DNA of 35,208 bases from the NCBI RefSeq assembly GCF_000170895.1, contig NZ_ABCS01000100.1, forward strand, positions 1 to 35,208, read 5' to 3'. The stretch's first letter is position 1. Each line of letters starts with the position of its first letter. This stretch comes from Plesiocystis pacifica SIR-1. Its GTDB lineage: Bacteria; Myxococcota_A; Polyangia; Nannocystales; Nannocystaceae. Under the pieces are notes generated by a model, which saw only the letters and a list, made by a program, of their open reading frames with translations, searched no databases and had not been told where the DNA came from. The position numbers and the translations under genes are program-made. Shown here one piece after another: positions 18,409-26,749 of the stretch.

Positions 18409-19704
18409 TCAATCACCACTGACGAGGCGATCGATCGCTTCGAAGATCAGCGCGAGCTCGTCTCGGTGGAGGGCCAGGGTCCAGGTCGGGATGGACTCGT
18501 CGTGGGCGTGGATCTGGGCGTGAGAGTCGTTGACGCCGATGGCGAGGTAGCGGGCGCCAGGGGGGAGGGCGTGGTTGAAGGGGCAGCCCCCGTCGACGAC
18601 GGACTTGTTGAGCCCGCGTCGTTCCGCACGGGTCGCGAGTCCGCCGCTGGCGGCGAGCACACGCAGCCCATCGAGGAGCTGCATCGAGAAGGGGTCGGGG
18701 GGCAGGGAGCTGTCCGGGCTCGGGCCGATCGTGCGGGCGAGCAGGCGCAGGGTCCCGTCGACGTGGTCGTGGTAGCCCGTCTCTTCGAGCCACAGGTCGG
18801 CCTCTAGCTCGGGGATGAGCCGGGCGAGGACCTCCCGCGACCATTGCGAGCCGGTCTCCTCCTCGCCCTGGATGATCCACGTCAGGGCGGGGCTGCGCTC
18901 GAGCGTCGACAGGGCCCACAGCCGCGCGGCCAGGGGCCCCTTGTTGTCGGCGATGCCCCGCGCGAACCACCGGCGCTCACGCTCGATCAGCACGTCGGGG
19001 TCGCTCGACCAGCCCGGGTTGGCTGGGATCGTGTCGTAGTGCCCGTAGAGCACGACCCGTCCGGCCAAGCCCCGCGGCTCGCGGGCGGCGACGAGCACCG
19101 GTGGGCTCTCCGCCCGGCGGTGGAGCTCGACCGCAAAGCCCTGCTCGCGCAGCTGGGCAGCGCAGTGCTCGGCGCAGTCCCGGTGCCCGTCCTCGGAGGG
19201 TCCCGTCTGGAAGCGGACCAGCGCCTCAGCCTGGGCACGGGCGGGGTCGGGGGCGGGCAGGTCCCGCGCGTCGTGGCAGCGGGCGTCGGCGCAGGTCGGG
19301 CCCCACCGCCGCTCCACTGCCTCTCCGAGGGGCGCGACGGCGAGGTCCCAGAGGGCCTTGTTGGACTCGCCGTAGACGTCGCGGCCCTGGTGATCGGCGT
19401 GGGCGCGCCCCGAGATTCGCGCCCGTCGAGCCGCGGCGCGCAGGGCCTGGGCGCTGACGGGCGTCAGGTCCAAGCGCGCGCGCACGCGGTCCAGGGAGGC
19501 GCCGAGCTCCGGCTGAAGGTGGAGCTCGATGAGCTGCTCGAGGCCGAGCTGTCCCGCCCGACCGTGAGCGCGCAGCTCGACCGGCAGCCGCATCCACCAG
19601 GGGGTCTGCTCGTCGTGCTCTGGATCGAGGACGAGCAGAGACAGGGCCCGGGACAGCCCCGCGCGGAGATCGGCGCTCGACGAGTACATTTGGATGGATC
19701 TCAT
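18409..19704 (-). CDS. M20-type metallopeptidase/deacylase with N-terminal extension
   Basis: A 431-residue protein. From about residue 160 it follows the M20 dinuclear zinc fold: VVLYGHYDTIPANPGW (His222, Asp224), GIADNKGPLAARLWAL (Asp253 as bridging ligand), WIIQGEEETGSQW (Glu281 and Glu282), LEETG and a late NDSHAQIHAHDES. Family members hydrolyse amide bonds of peptides, N-acyl amino acids or carbamoyl groups. The usual lid/dimerisation domain of about 100 residues seems shortened. The first 150 residues are an uncharacterised mostly helical extension with a Cys/His-rich TCADARCHDARD. The frame is open upstream, but ATG 19704 overlaps the previous stop (ATGA), so I start there. It could deacylate or trim an intermediate made by this operon. 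Confidence 0.82.
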   Translation of the reverse strand: MRSIQMYSSSADLRAGLSRALSLLVLDPEHDEQTPWWMRLPVELRAHGRAGQLGLEQLIELHLQPELGASLDRVRARLDLTPVSAQALRAAARRARISGRAHADHQGRDVYGESNKALWDLAVAPLGEAVERRWGPTCADARCHDARDLPAPDPARAQAEALVRFQTGPSEDGHRDCAEHCAAQLREQGFAVELHRRAESPPVLVAAREPRGLAGRVVLYGHYDTIPANPGWSSDPDVLIERERRWFARGIADNKGPLAARLWALSTLERSPALTWIIQGEEETGSQWSREVLARLIPELEADLWLEETGYHDHVDGTLRLLARTIGPSPDSSLPPDPFSMQLLDGLRVLAASGGLATRAERRGLNKSVVDGGCPFNHALPPGARYLAIGVNDSHAQIHAHDESIPTWTLALHRDELALIFEAIDRLVSGD

Positions 19705-20468
19705 GACTCGTGCTTGCCCCCGAGAACGGGAAATTGATGATCGCCGAAGGGCAGGCCCGGGGCCGCGTGGACCTTGCGAACCATGGGGTGCCAGGCCGCT
19801 CGCTCGGGGGCGAAGGTGCAGTCGGCGTCGAGGTAGATGGTGATGTAGGCGCGCCGCCAGGCACGGGTCGCGTTGGGGGGAGAGCAGTGCCAGGACAGAC
19901 AGTGGTGGAACACGGCGTCGCCAGCCGAGACCGGGACGGGGACGGCTTCGGCCGCCCGAGGGCCCCACTGCTTCGCCTCTGCTGGATTCAAAAAGTCGAT
20001 GGAGGAGGTCTCCGGGAGCCGGTGCCCGCCGGGCATGAAGCGCATCGCGCCTGCGTCGGGGGGGGCGTCGTCGAGGGCCAGCCAGCACGAGAGCGCGCGG
20101 GGCTCTGCGACGGGCCAGTTGGGCAGGTCTCGGTGCCAGGGGATGGTGCCGCCGCCGAGGGGAGGCTTGGCGATGAGGTGGTCGTGAAAGACCCGAACGC
20201 GGGCGCAATCGATGAGTTCGGCGGCGATCTCGGCGGCGCGCGGGTCGAACAGCTGGGCCTTGAAGCTGGCGTTGCGCTCCCACACGTTGGTCCACTGAGA
20301 GACCACGGACAGGTACTCGTCGGGCGGGACGTCGATGGCCTCGGCCCAGCGCTGGGTCTGGACCTCGAAGGCGCGGGCGAGCTCGAGGGCGCGCGCGCGG
20401 GTGATCAGCCCAGGGACGACGAGCCAGCCGAGCTCGGCGTAGCGTCGACGCTGCGCGGGGCTCAGCAC
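19701..20468 (-). CDS. phytanoyl-CoA dioxygenase (PhyH)-family Fe(II)/2-oxoglutarate oxygenase
   Basis: A 255-residue non-haem iron oxygenase. The metal triad is His112-x-Asp114 in IPWHRDLPNWP and a distal His in FHHCLSWHCSPPN (His188 or His194). The Arg that binds 2-oxoglutarate is probably in TRAWRRAYITIYLDAD (Arg202 or Arg205). CWLALDDAPPDAGAMRFMPGGHR is the standard PhyH core. Members hydroxylate, desaturate or otherwise oxidise diverse small molecules, including amino acids and natural-product precursors. The start is GTG 20468, overlapping the stop of the first oxygenase gene by 7 nt; the longer upstream frame is its shadow. Paralogous in family, not closely similar in sequence, to its neighbour. 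Confidence 0.87.
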   Translation of the reverse strand: MLSPAQRRRYAELGWLVVPGLITRARALELARAFEVQTQRWAEAIDVPPDEYLSVVSQWTNVWERNASFKAQLFDPRAAEIAAELIDCARVRVFHDHLIAKPPLGGGTIPWHRDLPNWPVAEPRALSCWLALDDAPPDAGAMRFMPGGHRLPETSSIDFLNPAEAKQWGPRAAEAVPVPVSAGDAVFHHCLSWHCSPPNATRAWRRAYITIYLDADCTFAPERAAWHPMVRKVHAAPGLPFGDHQFPVLGGKHES

Positions 20469-21256
20469 GGGAGAGGCTCCTCGTCGATCGATGCCAGCGG
20501 ATCCTCGAGTCGCGCGCCGTCGATGCTGCGCGCGCACATCGGGTGCCGAGGGGCCTGGGCGTGGTGCCAGCGGGCGTCTGCGCTCAACCACGCGCTCGAC
20601 CACGCGACCCGCTCGCCGGTGGTGCGCATCATCGGCGAGCCGTGGAATACGAGGGGCGAGAATGCGACCGCATCTCCCCGGGCGTAGGTGGGCGTGACGA
20701 GCTCGAAGGCGTCGGCGTCAAAGCCCAGCTCGCCGTGGGGGTGCTGGGCTGCCCCCGAGTGAAGGTCGACCGCCGGCCGCCGGCCGCCGGCGTGGCTCCC
20801 TCGGGCAAAGGCGAGGCCGCCCCGGGCGAGGTCCGAGGGCGCGAGGGGGATCCACAGCACGAGGCCGGCGGAGGCACGGACCGGCCAAAAGGGGGCGTCT
20901 TGGTGCCAGGGAAAGGGGCGATGGCCCGGCCGCTTGCACAGCAGCAGGTCCTGAAACAGCACGACCTCGGTGTCGAGCAAGCTCGACACGAGCCCGCGCA
21001 GGCGGCTTGCGACCCCGGCGGTGTTGGGCGCGGGCTGCCGGTGGGGGGACAGCCATTGGTCCATCAGCGCGTCGAGGGGCGGGCGGGGCTGGAGGGGCTC
21101 GGCGTGGGTGTAGAGCACCTGGCGGCTGCGCGCGAGGCCTCGCGCGTCGAGGGAGGCCCGGACTTCGGCGACCTCGTCGAGTATCGTATCCTCGACGAGA
21201 CCGCGAAGGACGACGAATCCATCGCGTTCGAGAGCGGCTCGTCTACTGTCGATCAT
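20462..21256 (-). CDS. phytanoyl-CoA dioxygenase (PhyH)-family oxygenase, first gene of the operon
   Basis: A 264-residue Fe(II)/2-oxoglutarate oxygenase: N-terminal ERDGFVVLRGLV, metal-binding PWHQDAPFWP (His118, Asp120), GLVLWIPLAPSDLARGGLAFARGSH core, distal FHGSPMMRTTGERVAWSSAWL with His205 and the co-substrate Arg216. The two oxygenases differ clearly, so they likely catalyse separate steps. This is the promoter-proximal gene of the nine-gene minus-strand operon. The start ATG at 21256-21254 overlaps the start ATG of the divergent gene at 21255, so its promoter must lie inside the coding sequence of that gene. Confidence 0.88.
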   Translation of the reverse strand: MIDSRRAALERDGFVVLRGLVEDTILDEVAEVRASLDARGLARSRQVLYTHAEPLQPRPPLDALMDQWLSPHRQPAPNTAGVASRLRGLVSSLLDTEVVLFQDLLLCKRPGHRPFPWHQDAPFWPVRASAGLVLWIPLAPSDLARGGLAFARGSHAGGRRPAVDLHSGAAQHPHGELGFDADAFELVTPTYARGDAVAFSPLVFHGSPMMRTTGERVAWSSAWLSADARWHHAQAPRHPMCARSIDGARLEDPLASIDEEPLPC

Positions 21257-21785
21257 GACCTCTAGATCCTTCGAGACCGTGCTCGTCGTCGCCCTCTCGG
21301 GGTTGGGGAAGTCTTGGCTGGCAGACGCCGAGCCCGAGGGCGTCTACGACGGTGATCGCTGCATCTACGCTGCGGTCGCCGAGGCCTTCCCGGAGCTCGA
21401 GTCCAGGGCGCGACTCCGGGCGTGGCGCGAGCTGGCGCGGCGGCGACCCTGGGAGGGCTCTGGCTCGGCCGACGAGGAAGCGCTGGCGCTGTGGGCAGGG
21501 ACGCGACGTTCGATGATCGCCGCGCTCCACGACGTGGTGCGATCGGGACATTACAGGCTCGTCGTCACGAGTTTGGTCCAACCCGACTGGACCGTAAAGC
21601 ACTATTATGGAATTGAGCGTCATCGATACCTCGAACATTTGCGGCGTTGCGGTCGAGCTTTGGATAACGGCCATGGCGAGGCGGCCAATGATCGCTTGGA
21701 AGGGTTCGCGCCATTGACGAGGTTGGCCCCTGGGACCCATTTGGCGCAGTGTCCTCGGATACGCGCCTGGGCAGGGATGGGCTGA
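21255..21785 (+). CDS. P-loop nucleoside-triphosphate-binding protein of unknown function
   Basis: A 176-residue protein with a Walker A motif near the N-terminus, ALSGLGKS (A-x4-G-K-S), preceded by a hydrophobic strand (TVLVVALSG) and followed by DAEPEGVYDGDRCIYAAVAEAFP. This layout recalls small nucleotide or nucleoside kinases and phage-type P-loop enzymes; I cannot name a family. The middle has YRLVVTSL (a possible Walker B-like strand) and the end is basic. Codon use is less GC-biased than in the operon, particularly from 21580 to 21700. Its ATG overlaps the divergent oxygenase ATG, so there is no intergenic space and both genes must be driven from within one another. It converges with the barrel-protein gene 24 nt downstream. 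Confidence 0.65.
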   Translation: MTSRSFETVLVVALSGLGKSWLADAEPEGVYDGDRCIYAAVAEAFPELESRARLRAWRELARRRPWEGSGSADEEALALWAGTRRSMIAALHDVVRSGHYRLVVTSLVQPDWTVKHYYGIERHRYLEHLRRCGRALDNGHGEAANDRLEGFAPLTRLAPGTHLAQCPRIRAWAGMG

Positions 21786-21808
21786 ACGGGCTCAGGGGCC
21801 GGCGAGGC

Positions 21809-23182
21809 CTACCACCGCGCCGTCAAGGTCATGCCGCTCTGGTCGTAGACGTTCGCGTCCCGATCGATGTCCCAGCCCGTCCCGAAGGTCGCGTACACGT
21901 AGGGGCCGAAGGCGAAGGCGAAGCGCGTGACGAGCCGGTGGTTGGTGTCCGTCAAGAAGGGCGCGAGGATCCCGTCGCCGTCGGTGACGCGGCGATCGAC
22001 GGCGAGGTAGGTCAGCTCCAGGCCGAACACCCGCGTGGGCATCCAGGTCGCGCGGGCCATGCCCAGCCAGCTCCGGTCGTCGCGGATCGAGCCGTAGCGC
22101 GACTCGTGCTCGGGCAGCCGGGTGCGGCGGTAGGCGAGGGCGGCCTCGAGCAGGGTGTGCCCGCGGGTCCCGGCCCCGAGCTCGCTGATCCCGTAGACGC
22201 GGGCTTTGAGCTCGCGCTCTCGGGTCTGGCCGAGGAAGGCCCCGGCGCCGCGCAGATCGCCAAACTGAGTGCGGACCTCGGCCGTGCGCTGGCCGAGCAC
22301 GGTCCCGCCGAAGGCCAGGGTGGCCGCGTCGGTCCCCGTGGGCACGCGGGCCTCGACCCAGCCGCCGCCGAGGATCGCCGACTGCTCGCGCTCGTAGGGC
22401 ACGCGGTCCTCGTCGTCGAAGCTCATGCTGGCGTGGGAGGGGAACAGGCCGCCGAAGTAGGCCTGCGCGCGGACGTTTCGCAGCCGGCTGAGCTCGAGCT
22501 CGCCGGACAGGCCGACGGAGGGGTTGCGCTGCAGGGTGCGGACCTCCTGGGGCGTCGACCGGTTCTTGGCCAGGGCGTCGGAGGCGTTGTTGAAGGGGTC
22601 CATGAAGTAGACCCGCAAGGCCGCGCGCCCGAGCTCGGGTCGCGCCCAGCCCACGGCCACGTCGAGGTCGAGGTCGGGCTTCTCGAAGCGCGCGACCGGG
22701 CGGATCTCGACGAAGGCCCCGGTCCCGGCGATGTCCGGGAACACGAAGTCGAGGCGGACCAGGGAGCTGTGGTAGGGGCGCAGCTCGTAGCGATCGAAGC
22801 GCATCCCGAAGGCGGCGGCGCTGCCCATGGGCACGCGCTCTTTGAGGCGCACGCGGTTGAGGAAGGTGAACTCGTCGTCGGAGTGGACGAAGAGCCGCGC
22901 GCCGCGGCTGCTGTTCGCCCAGTCGCGCCCGTAGGCCATGGGGTGCTCGGCGACGAACTGCGCGAGCTCGAGCTCGTCGTCTTGGAGCTCTGGGGAGGGC
23001 TGGAGCAGCGGCCCGTGGATGTCGGGGCGGCCGTGGCGGTCCTGAAAGCGCCGCCACGCGTCGTCCCAGCCCTCCTGGAGGTCGAAGCCGTGCTCGATCG
23101 CCGGCGGCTGCCAGCGCATCGCGTCGCCGCTCGGGATGCCAGCGAAGACGCTGACAGCGAGGGCGAGGGCGAGGGCGGGCAC
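21809..23182 (-). CDS. outer-membrane beta-barrel-like protein
   Basis: A 457-residue exported protein: short hydrophobic signal (ALALALAVSVFAGIPSGDA) followed by a soluble stretch of about 100 residues and then many alternating hydrophobic/polar strands with aromatic belts (GTGAFVEIRPVARFEKPDLDLDV is one example region), ending LTARW with a terminal aromatic, as outer-membrane proteins do for BAM recognition. Repeated motifs such as ALAYRRTRL, FGLELTYLAVDRRV and YVYATFGTGWD look like barrel strands. No specific family or substrate can be read. The start is GTG 23182; the downstream gene converges from the other side. Possibly a receptor or porin-like protein for the surface. Confidence 0.72.
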   Translation of the reverse strand: MPALALALAVSVFAGIPSGDAMRWQPPAIEHGFDLQEGWDDAWRRFQDRHGRPDIHGPLLQPSPELQDDELELAQFVAEHPMAYGRDWANSSRGARLFVHSDDEFTFLNRVRLKERVPMGSAAAFGMRFDRYELRPYHSSLVRLDFVFPDIAGTGAFVEIRPVARFEKPDLDLDVAVGWARPELGRAALRVYFMDPFNNASDALAKNRSTPQEVRTLQRNPSVGLSGELELSRLRNVRAQAYFGGLFPSHASMSFDDEDRVPYEREQSAILGGGWVEARVPTGTDAATLAFGGTVLGQRTAEVRTQFGDLRGAGAFLGQTRERELKARVYGISELGAGTRGHTLLEAALAYRRTRLPEHESRYGSIRDDRSWLGMARATWMPTRVFGLELTYLAVDRRVTDGDGILAPFLTDTNHRLVTRFAFAFGPYVYATFGTGWDIDRDANVYDQSGMTLTARW

Positions 23183-23251
23183 GCCTCAGCATAGGCCGAA
23201 GGCGCCAGCGACGGCGAGAGGAAAGCCATCGCGCAGTTGCGCGGGAGGCAC

Positions 23252-23950
23252 TCAGCCCTTCGGCACGCGCAGCCCGACCATGATCTCGTTGCGGCGGAGC
23301 ACGCCTGGAGTCCAGGGTGGATCGTAGCGGGCGTAGGTCGGCTCGGAGCCGTCGCGGGTCAGTCCCTCGGCGTCGACGGCCGCGACCAGGGCGGCCATCT
23401 TGTTTTGCACCGCGGCCTCGGCGGGCGCGCCCGAGAAGCGGACCGCGGCGACGACCCGCTCGGGGACGACGCGGATGTGGACCCGCGGGTCGTTGGGCGT
23501 GGGCAGGGTGTCGCGGGTGTACTTCGAGGGCATGGTGAAGGCGACGACCCACTTGGGCTTGCCCTCCCCGTCGGCCACCTGGGTGCGGTCCACGGGCGCG
23601 GTCATGTCGATGGCCTCCGACCGCGCCGCGGCCGTGCGATCCACGGGGGCGGTCATGGCCACCTCGGTGTTGGCCGAGTTGTTGCCAAAGATGAAGTCGG
23701 CGAGGACGCGAAAGCCCGCGTTGGAGGCTGCAGGACCCGTGCCCTGGACCTCGACCTCGGCGACCAGGCGCGGGGCGTAGCGCCGGACCTCGAAGGCGTC
23801 GAAGCTGGCGATCACCTCGTAGGCGGGGGTCTCGACGCGGCCGCGGGCCAGGGCGCGCTGGGGCAAGGCGGTGGCGAGGGCGCCCGCGGTCACGGCGGTG
23901 GCGCTGGCCACGACCCACGCGCGGCGAGACAGGGGCTCTTGGCGGGTCAT
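23252..23950 (-). CDS. SOUL heme-binding-family protein, exported (possible Tat signal)
   Basis: A 232-residue protein of the SOUL/HBP fold: VETPAYEVIASFDAFEVRRYAPRLVAEVEV, then FRVLADFIFGNN, EVAMTAPVDRT, KWVVAFTMPSKYTRDTLPTP and VPERVVAAVRFSG are family landmarks. SOUL proteins bind heme or porphyrin-like ligands; many bacterial members have no demonstrated ligand. The N-terminus, LSRRAWVVASATAVTAGALA, has a twin Arg before a hydrophobic segment and an Ala-x-Ala site near residue 35, so export by Tat is plausible. The start ATG 23950 is chosen over the upstream shadow. It is 69 nt from the barrel-protein gene on the same strand, so the two could form one unit. Confidence 0.88.
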   Translation of the reverse strand: MTRQEPLSRRAWVVASATAVTAGALATALPQRALARGRVETPAYEVIASFDAFEVRRYAPRLVAEVEVQGTGPAASNAGFRVLADFIFGNNSANTEVAMTAPVDRTAAARSEAIDMTAPVDRTQVADGEGKPKWVVAFTMPSKYTRDTLPTPNDPRVHIRVVPERVVAAVRFSGAPAEAAVQNKMAALVAAVDAEGLTRDGSEPTYARYDPPWTPGVLRRNEIMVGLRVPKG

Positions 23951-24091
23951 GAACACAGCCTTGCCCGCGCGCGGCGAGGCGCCAGCGATCGTCGCGTGGG
24001 CGGGCGAGGACGGGCGCGCAGGAGCCCTGCTCGAGCTGGCGGGGTCGTCTCCGTGTGCTCCCCGCCCCCAAAAAAGCGTACAGTTCGTGCG

Positions 24092-25750
24092 ATGTCGCGA
24101 AGCGTCGATGGACATTGGAAACCCGCGCGCTGGATCGCCGCCGTGGCCTTGGGCGCCGCGCTGGGGGTGAGCGGCTGCGGCGACGACACGGTCGAGCCCG
24201 GGGAGGTCGAGGCGGGCACGGCCGAGCTCGGCGGCCCCGCGCGGGGCATCTCGATCACCGACGTCGAGGTCAACCAGGGCGCGGGCGTGGTCGTGGCCAC
24301 GGCGGAGGATGGTTGGCTAGACCTCGAGGCCCGCAACGCCCGGCTGATCCACGGCCGCGACAGCCTGGTCCGCTTCCAGGTCGTCCTCGACGACCCGGCG
24401 GGCTGGATCCCGCGCTCGCTGACGGGCGTGCTGCGCATCGAGGTTCCGGGCCAGCCCACGGTGGTCCGCACCCGCGACTTCGTCGTCGAGCAGGACAGCG
24501 ACCCCCGCGACCTCGACGAGCAGTTCTACTTCCCCCTCTACGCCGACGAGGCCCTGCCGGGCACCAAGATCCACGTCGAGCTGCGCGAGACCGACGCCTC
24601 CGTCGACGTGTCGGCGCTCGGGCAGGGGCGCACCCAGGTGCCCGCGAACGGCGAGGCCGCGACGGTCGGCTTTGGCGACGTCGACCTCGAGATGGACATC
24701 GTCATCGTGCCCGTGCACTACACCTACTTCGACCCGCCGCGGGTGCCGGACATCACCGACGAGGACCTCGAGCTGCTGCGCGAGGGCATGCTCCAGCAAA
24801 ACCCCGTCCAGGCCGTCAACATCACCGTCCGCGACGAGCCCATCATCTACTCGCAGCAGATCACCGACCTGGGCACGCTCTTGCCCATGACCCGGCAGGC
24901 GCGCATCGCCGACGGGGCGCCGCCGCACGTCTACTACCACGCGATGATCGACGTGAACGGCTCGGCGGTGAACGACGTCGCGGGCATCGCCTGGCTGACC
25001 GGGGCCACGCAGGAGGACGGGGACCTGCGCAGCGCGGCGACCGTATTCCACAAGCGCATCATCCCGGCGGACCCCGAGGACCCCGAGAGCGAGGAGGTGA
25101 TCCAGCCGCCCTCGAACACCGTGAGCACCTGGGTCCACGAGGTCGGCCACAACCAGGGCTTTCGCCACGTCGAGTGCCAGGGGGCGACCTCGGCGAACAA
25201 CGACCCGAGCTACCCCTACGAGGACGGCAAGCTCGGGATCTACGGCTTTGGCATCCGCAACTTCCGGATCTTCGCGCCCTCGGCCTCCCACGACTACATG
25301 AGCTACTGCGGCAACGCCTGGGTCTCGGACTGGACCTGGGAGAAGGCCCACGAGCGCGTCGAGCTGCTCACGGGCTGGGGCACGGCCGCGCCCCCGTCCG
25401 GGCCCGACGGCGCGTTGACCATCGAGCCCTCGCTGGCGAGCCAGCGCGAGCCCGCGCTCATCGGCGTGCTCAGCGTCGACGGCACCGAGACCTGGACGGC
25501 CATGCCCGCCTTCCCGGTGGTCACGCCGGCCTCGACCTCGGCGCTCGAGACCGTCGAGTTCTGGGCTGACGGCGCGCTCGTCGACTCGGCCGTCGCCGAG
25601 GTTGCGACCCTCAGCGACGACCGGACCCGCACCCTGACCGTCATCATCCCGCCCAAGGCGCGGGTGAGCGGGGCCCAGGGCGTGGCGGGGGGCTTCGAGC
25701 TCGTGCGTCAGGACGCCCAGGGGCAGCGCCGGGCGGTGCTCCTCGACTGA
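24092..25750 (+). CDS. zincin (HExxHxxGxxH) metallopeptidase lipoprotein, M66/metzincin-like
   Basis: A 552-residue predicted lipoprotein (VALGAALGVSGC, Cys29). The zinc motif is HEVGHNQGFRH with His349, Glu350, His353 and His359; the downstream Met-turn is SHDYMSYCG (Met403), which marks metzincins. The part before it (residues about 50-250) is beta-rich, and the C-terminal part (about 430-552) looks like immunoglobulin-like strands. Similar layouts occur in M66-type peptidases of gamma-proteobacteria, which cut mucin-like glycoproteins; I would not push the substrate beyond that. The start is ATG 24092; the longer upstream frame overlaps the SOUL gene. A terminator follows at 25778. Confidence 0.85.
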   Translation: MSRSVDGHWKPARWIAAVALGAALGVSGCGDDTVEPGEVEAGTAELGGPARGISITDVEVNQGAGVVVATAEDGWLDLEARNARLIHGRDSLVRFQVVLDDPAGWIPRSLTGVLRIEVPGQPTVVRTRDFVVEQDSDPRDLDEQFYFPLYADEALPGTKIHVELRETDASVDVSALGQGRTQVPANGEAATVGFGDVDLEMDIVIVPVHYTYFDPPRVPDITDEDLELLREGMLQQNPVQAVNITVRDEPIIYSQQITDLGTLLPMTRQARIADGAPPHVYYHAMIDVNGSAVNDVAGIAWLTGATQEDGDLRSAATVFHKRIIPADPEDPESEEVIQPPSNTVSTWVHEVGHNQGFRHVECQGATSANNDPSYPYEDGKLGIYGFGIRNFRIFAPSASHDYMSYCGNAWVSDWTWEKAHERVELLTGWGTAAPPSGPDGALTIEPSLASQREPALIGVLSVDGTETWTAMPAFPVVTPASTSALETVEFWADGALVDSAVAEVATLSDDRTRTLTVIIPPKARVSGAQGVAGGFELVRQDAQGQRRAVLLD

Positions 25751-25777
25751 GGGCGGGGGCCCGGCGCTGCGAATGCG

Positions 25778-25811
25778 AAAGAGGCGAGAGACCGGAGTCT
25801 CTCGCCTCTTT
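25778..25811. terminator. perfect bidirectional terminator
   Basis: A 15-bp perfect inverted repeat (AAAGAGGCGAGAGAC against GTCTCTCGCCTCTTT) with a CGGA loop. It ends in TTTT on the plus strand and AAA on the other side, so it can stop transcription from the peptidase gene (+) and from the membrane-protein gene (-). Confidence 0.85.
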
Positions 25812-25831
25812 TGTTGGCTGCGCTCGGGCGC

Positions 25832-26596
25832 TCAGGCGCGCTGCGGGTCGTTGGTCGGGTTGAGGAGCCAGCGACCCATGGGCGCGATGAAGGGCAGCAT
25901 CACCAGGGTCATGCCGCCAGCGAACACGCCGACCTTGCCGTAGATGGCTGGGAGCACGTCGGGGCCGAGCATGAAAAAGCCGATGGTCGGGGCACCGAAC
26001 ACGCCCAGGCCGTCGAGCAGGGCGATGGCACCGGCGGCGCCCAGGGCCAGGGGGCCCCAGGAGCGCCCGCGGAGCAGACCGAACAGGCCGGTGACGCCCG
26101 CGATGCCCGCGATGGCGTGGAGGGCGAGCTGCTCGGGCTCGGGCTGGGGCGCGAACACGTAGAGGATGAGCAGGGGCAGGGTGCTGCCGGCCGACTTCAC
26201 GGCGCGGCGCATGAGCACCATGGAGTCCTCTTGGAAGTTCCAGCGCTCGGCGGTCTTCTCGGAGTACTCGTACTTGGCGGCCATGCCCTCGCCCATGAGG
26301 CACAGGACCACCAGCAGGTGGGTGACGCCGAAGAACACGAAGATGGGCTCGAAGCCGACCTTGAACAGGAGCAGCAGCATCAGGCTGCCGAAGTTGCCGA
26401 CGCCGATGGCGAACCACCGGGCCCAGAACCACTCGGCGGCGACGCCGAAGAAGGCGAGGCCGTAGCAGGCGGCCAGCCCCAGGTAGAGGGCCATCAGTTC
26501 GTCGGGGCCGAGCCAGGCGGTCATCGCAAACTGGATGACGTAGAAGGCGAGGATCAACAGGGCCAGGGCGCGGCGCGTTCCAATCATGGGCGACAT
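25832..26596 (-). CDS. polytopic membrane protein of unknown function
   Basis: A 254-residue protein dominated by hydrophobic segments: ALALLILAFYVIQFAMTAWL, LMALYLGLAACYGLAFFGV, LLILYVFAP, ALHAIAGIAGVTGLFGLL, GPLALGAAGAIALLDGLGVFG and GGMTLVMLPFIAPMG are examples, giving perhaps 7-9 transmembrane helices. The cytoplasmic loop about residues 105-125 is charged (EYSEKTAERWNFQED). No catalytic motif or family signature is evident. The start is ATG 26596, with ATG 26587 possible. It converges with the metallopeptidase at the shared terminator and diverges from the small lipoprotein gene at 26750. Confidence 0.8.
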   Translation of the reverse strand: MSPMIGTRRALALLILAFYVIQFAMTAWLGPDELMALYLGLAACYGLAFFGVAAEWFWARWFAIGVGNFGSLMLLLLFKVGFEPIFVFFGVTHLLVVLCLMGEGMAAKYEYSEKTAERWNFQEDSMVLMRRAVKSAGSTLPLLILYVFAPQPEPEQLALHAIAGIAGVTGLFGLLRGRSWGPLALGAAGAIALLDGLGVFGAPTIGFFMLGPDVLPAIYGKVGVFAGGMTLVMLPFIAPMGRWLLNPTNDPQRA

Positions 26597-26749
26597 TCAG
26601 CCTACGCTGCCGCCGAGCCCGCTGCAATGCGCTCGGGGACCTCGATGGACCCAGGAGCGCCCGTAAGGCGCCCGCCCACCCCCCGTTCGCAGGGGGCCAA
26701 CCGGCCCTGGGATCGTCCTCGACGCCCCTGGGGCTGGGTTAAGCTCGCC

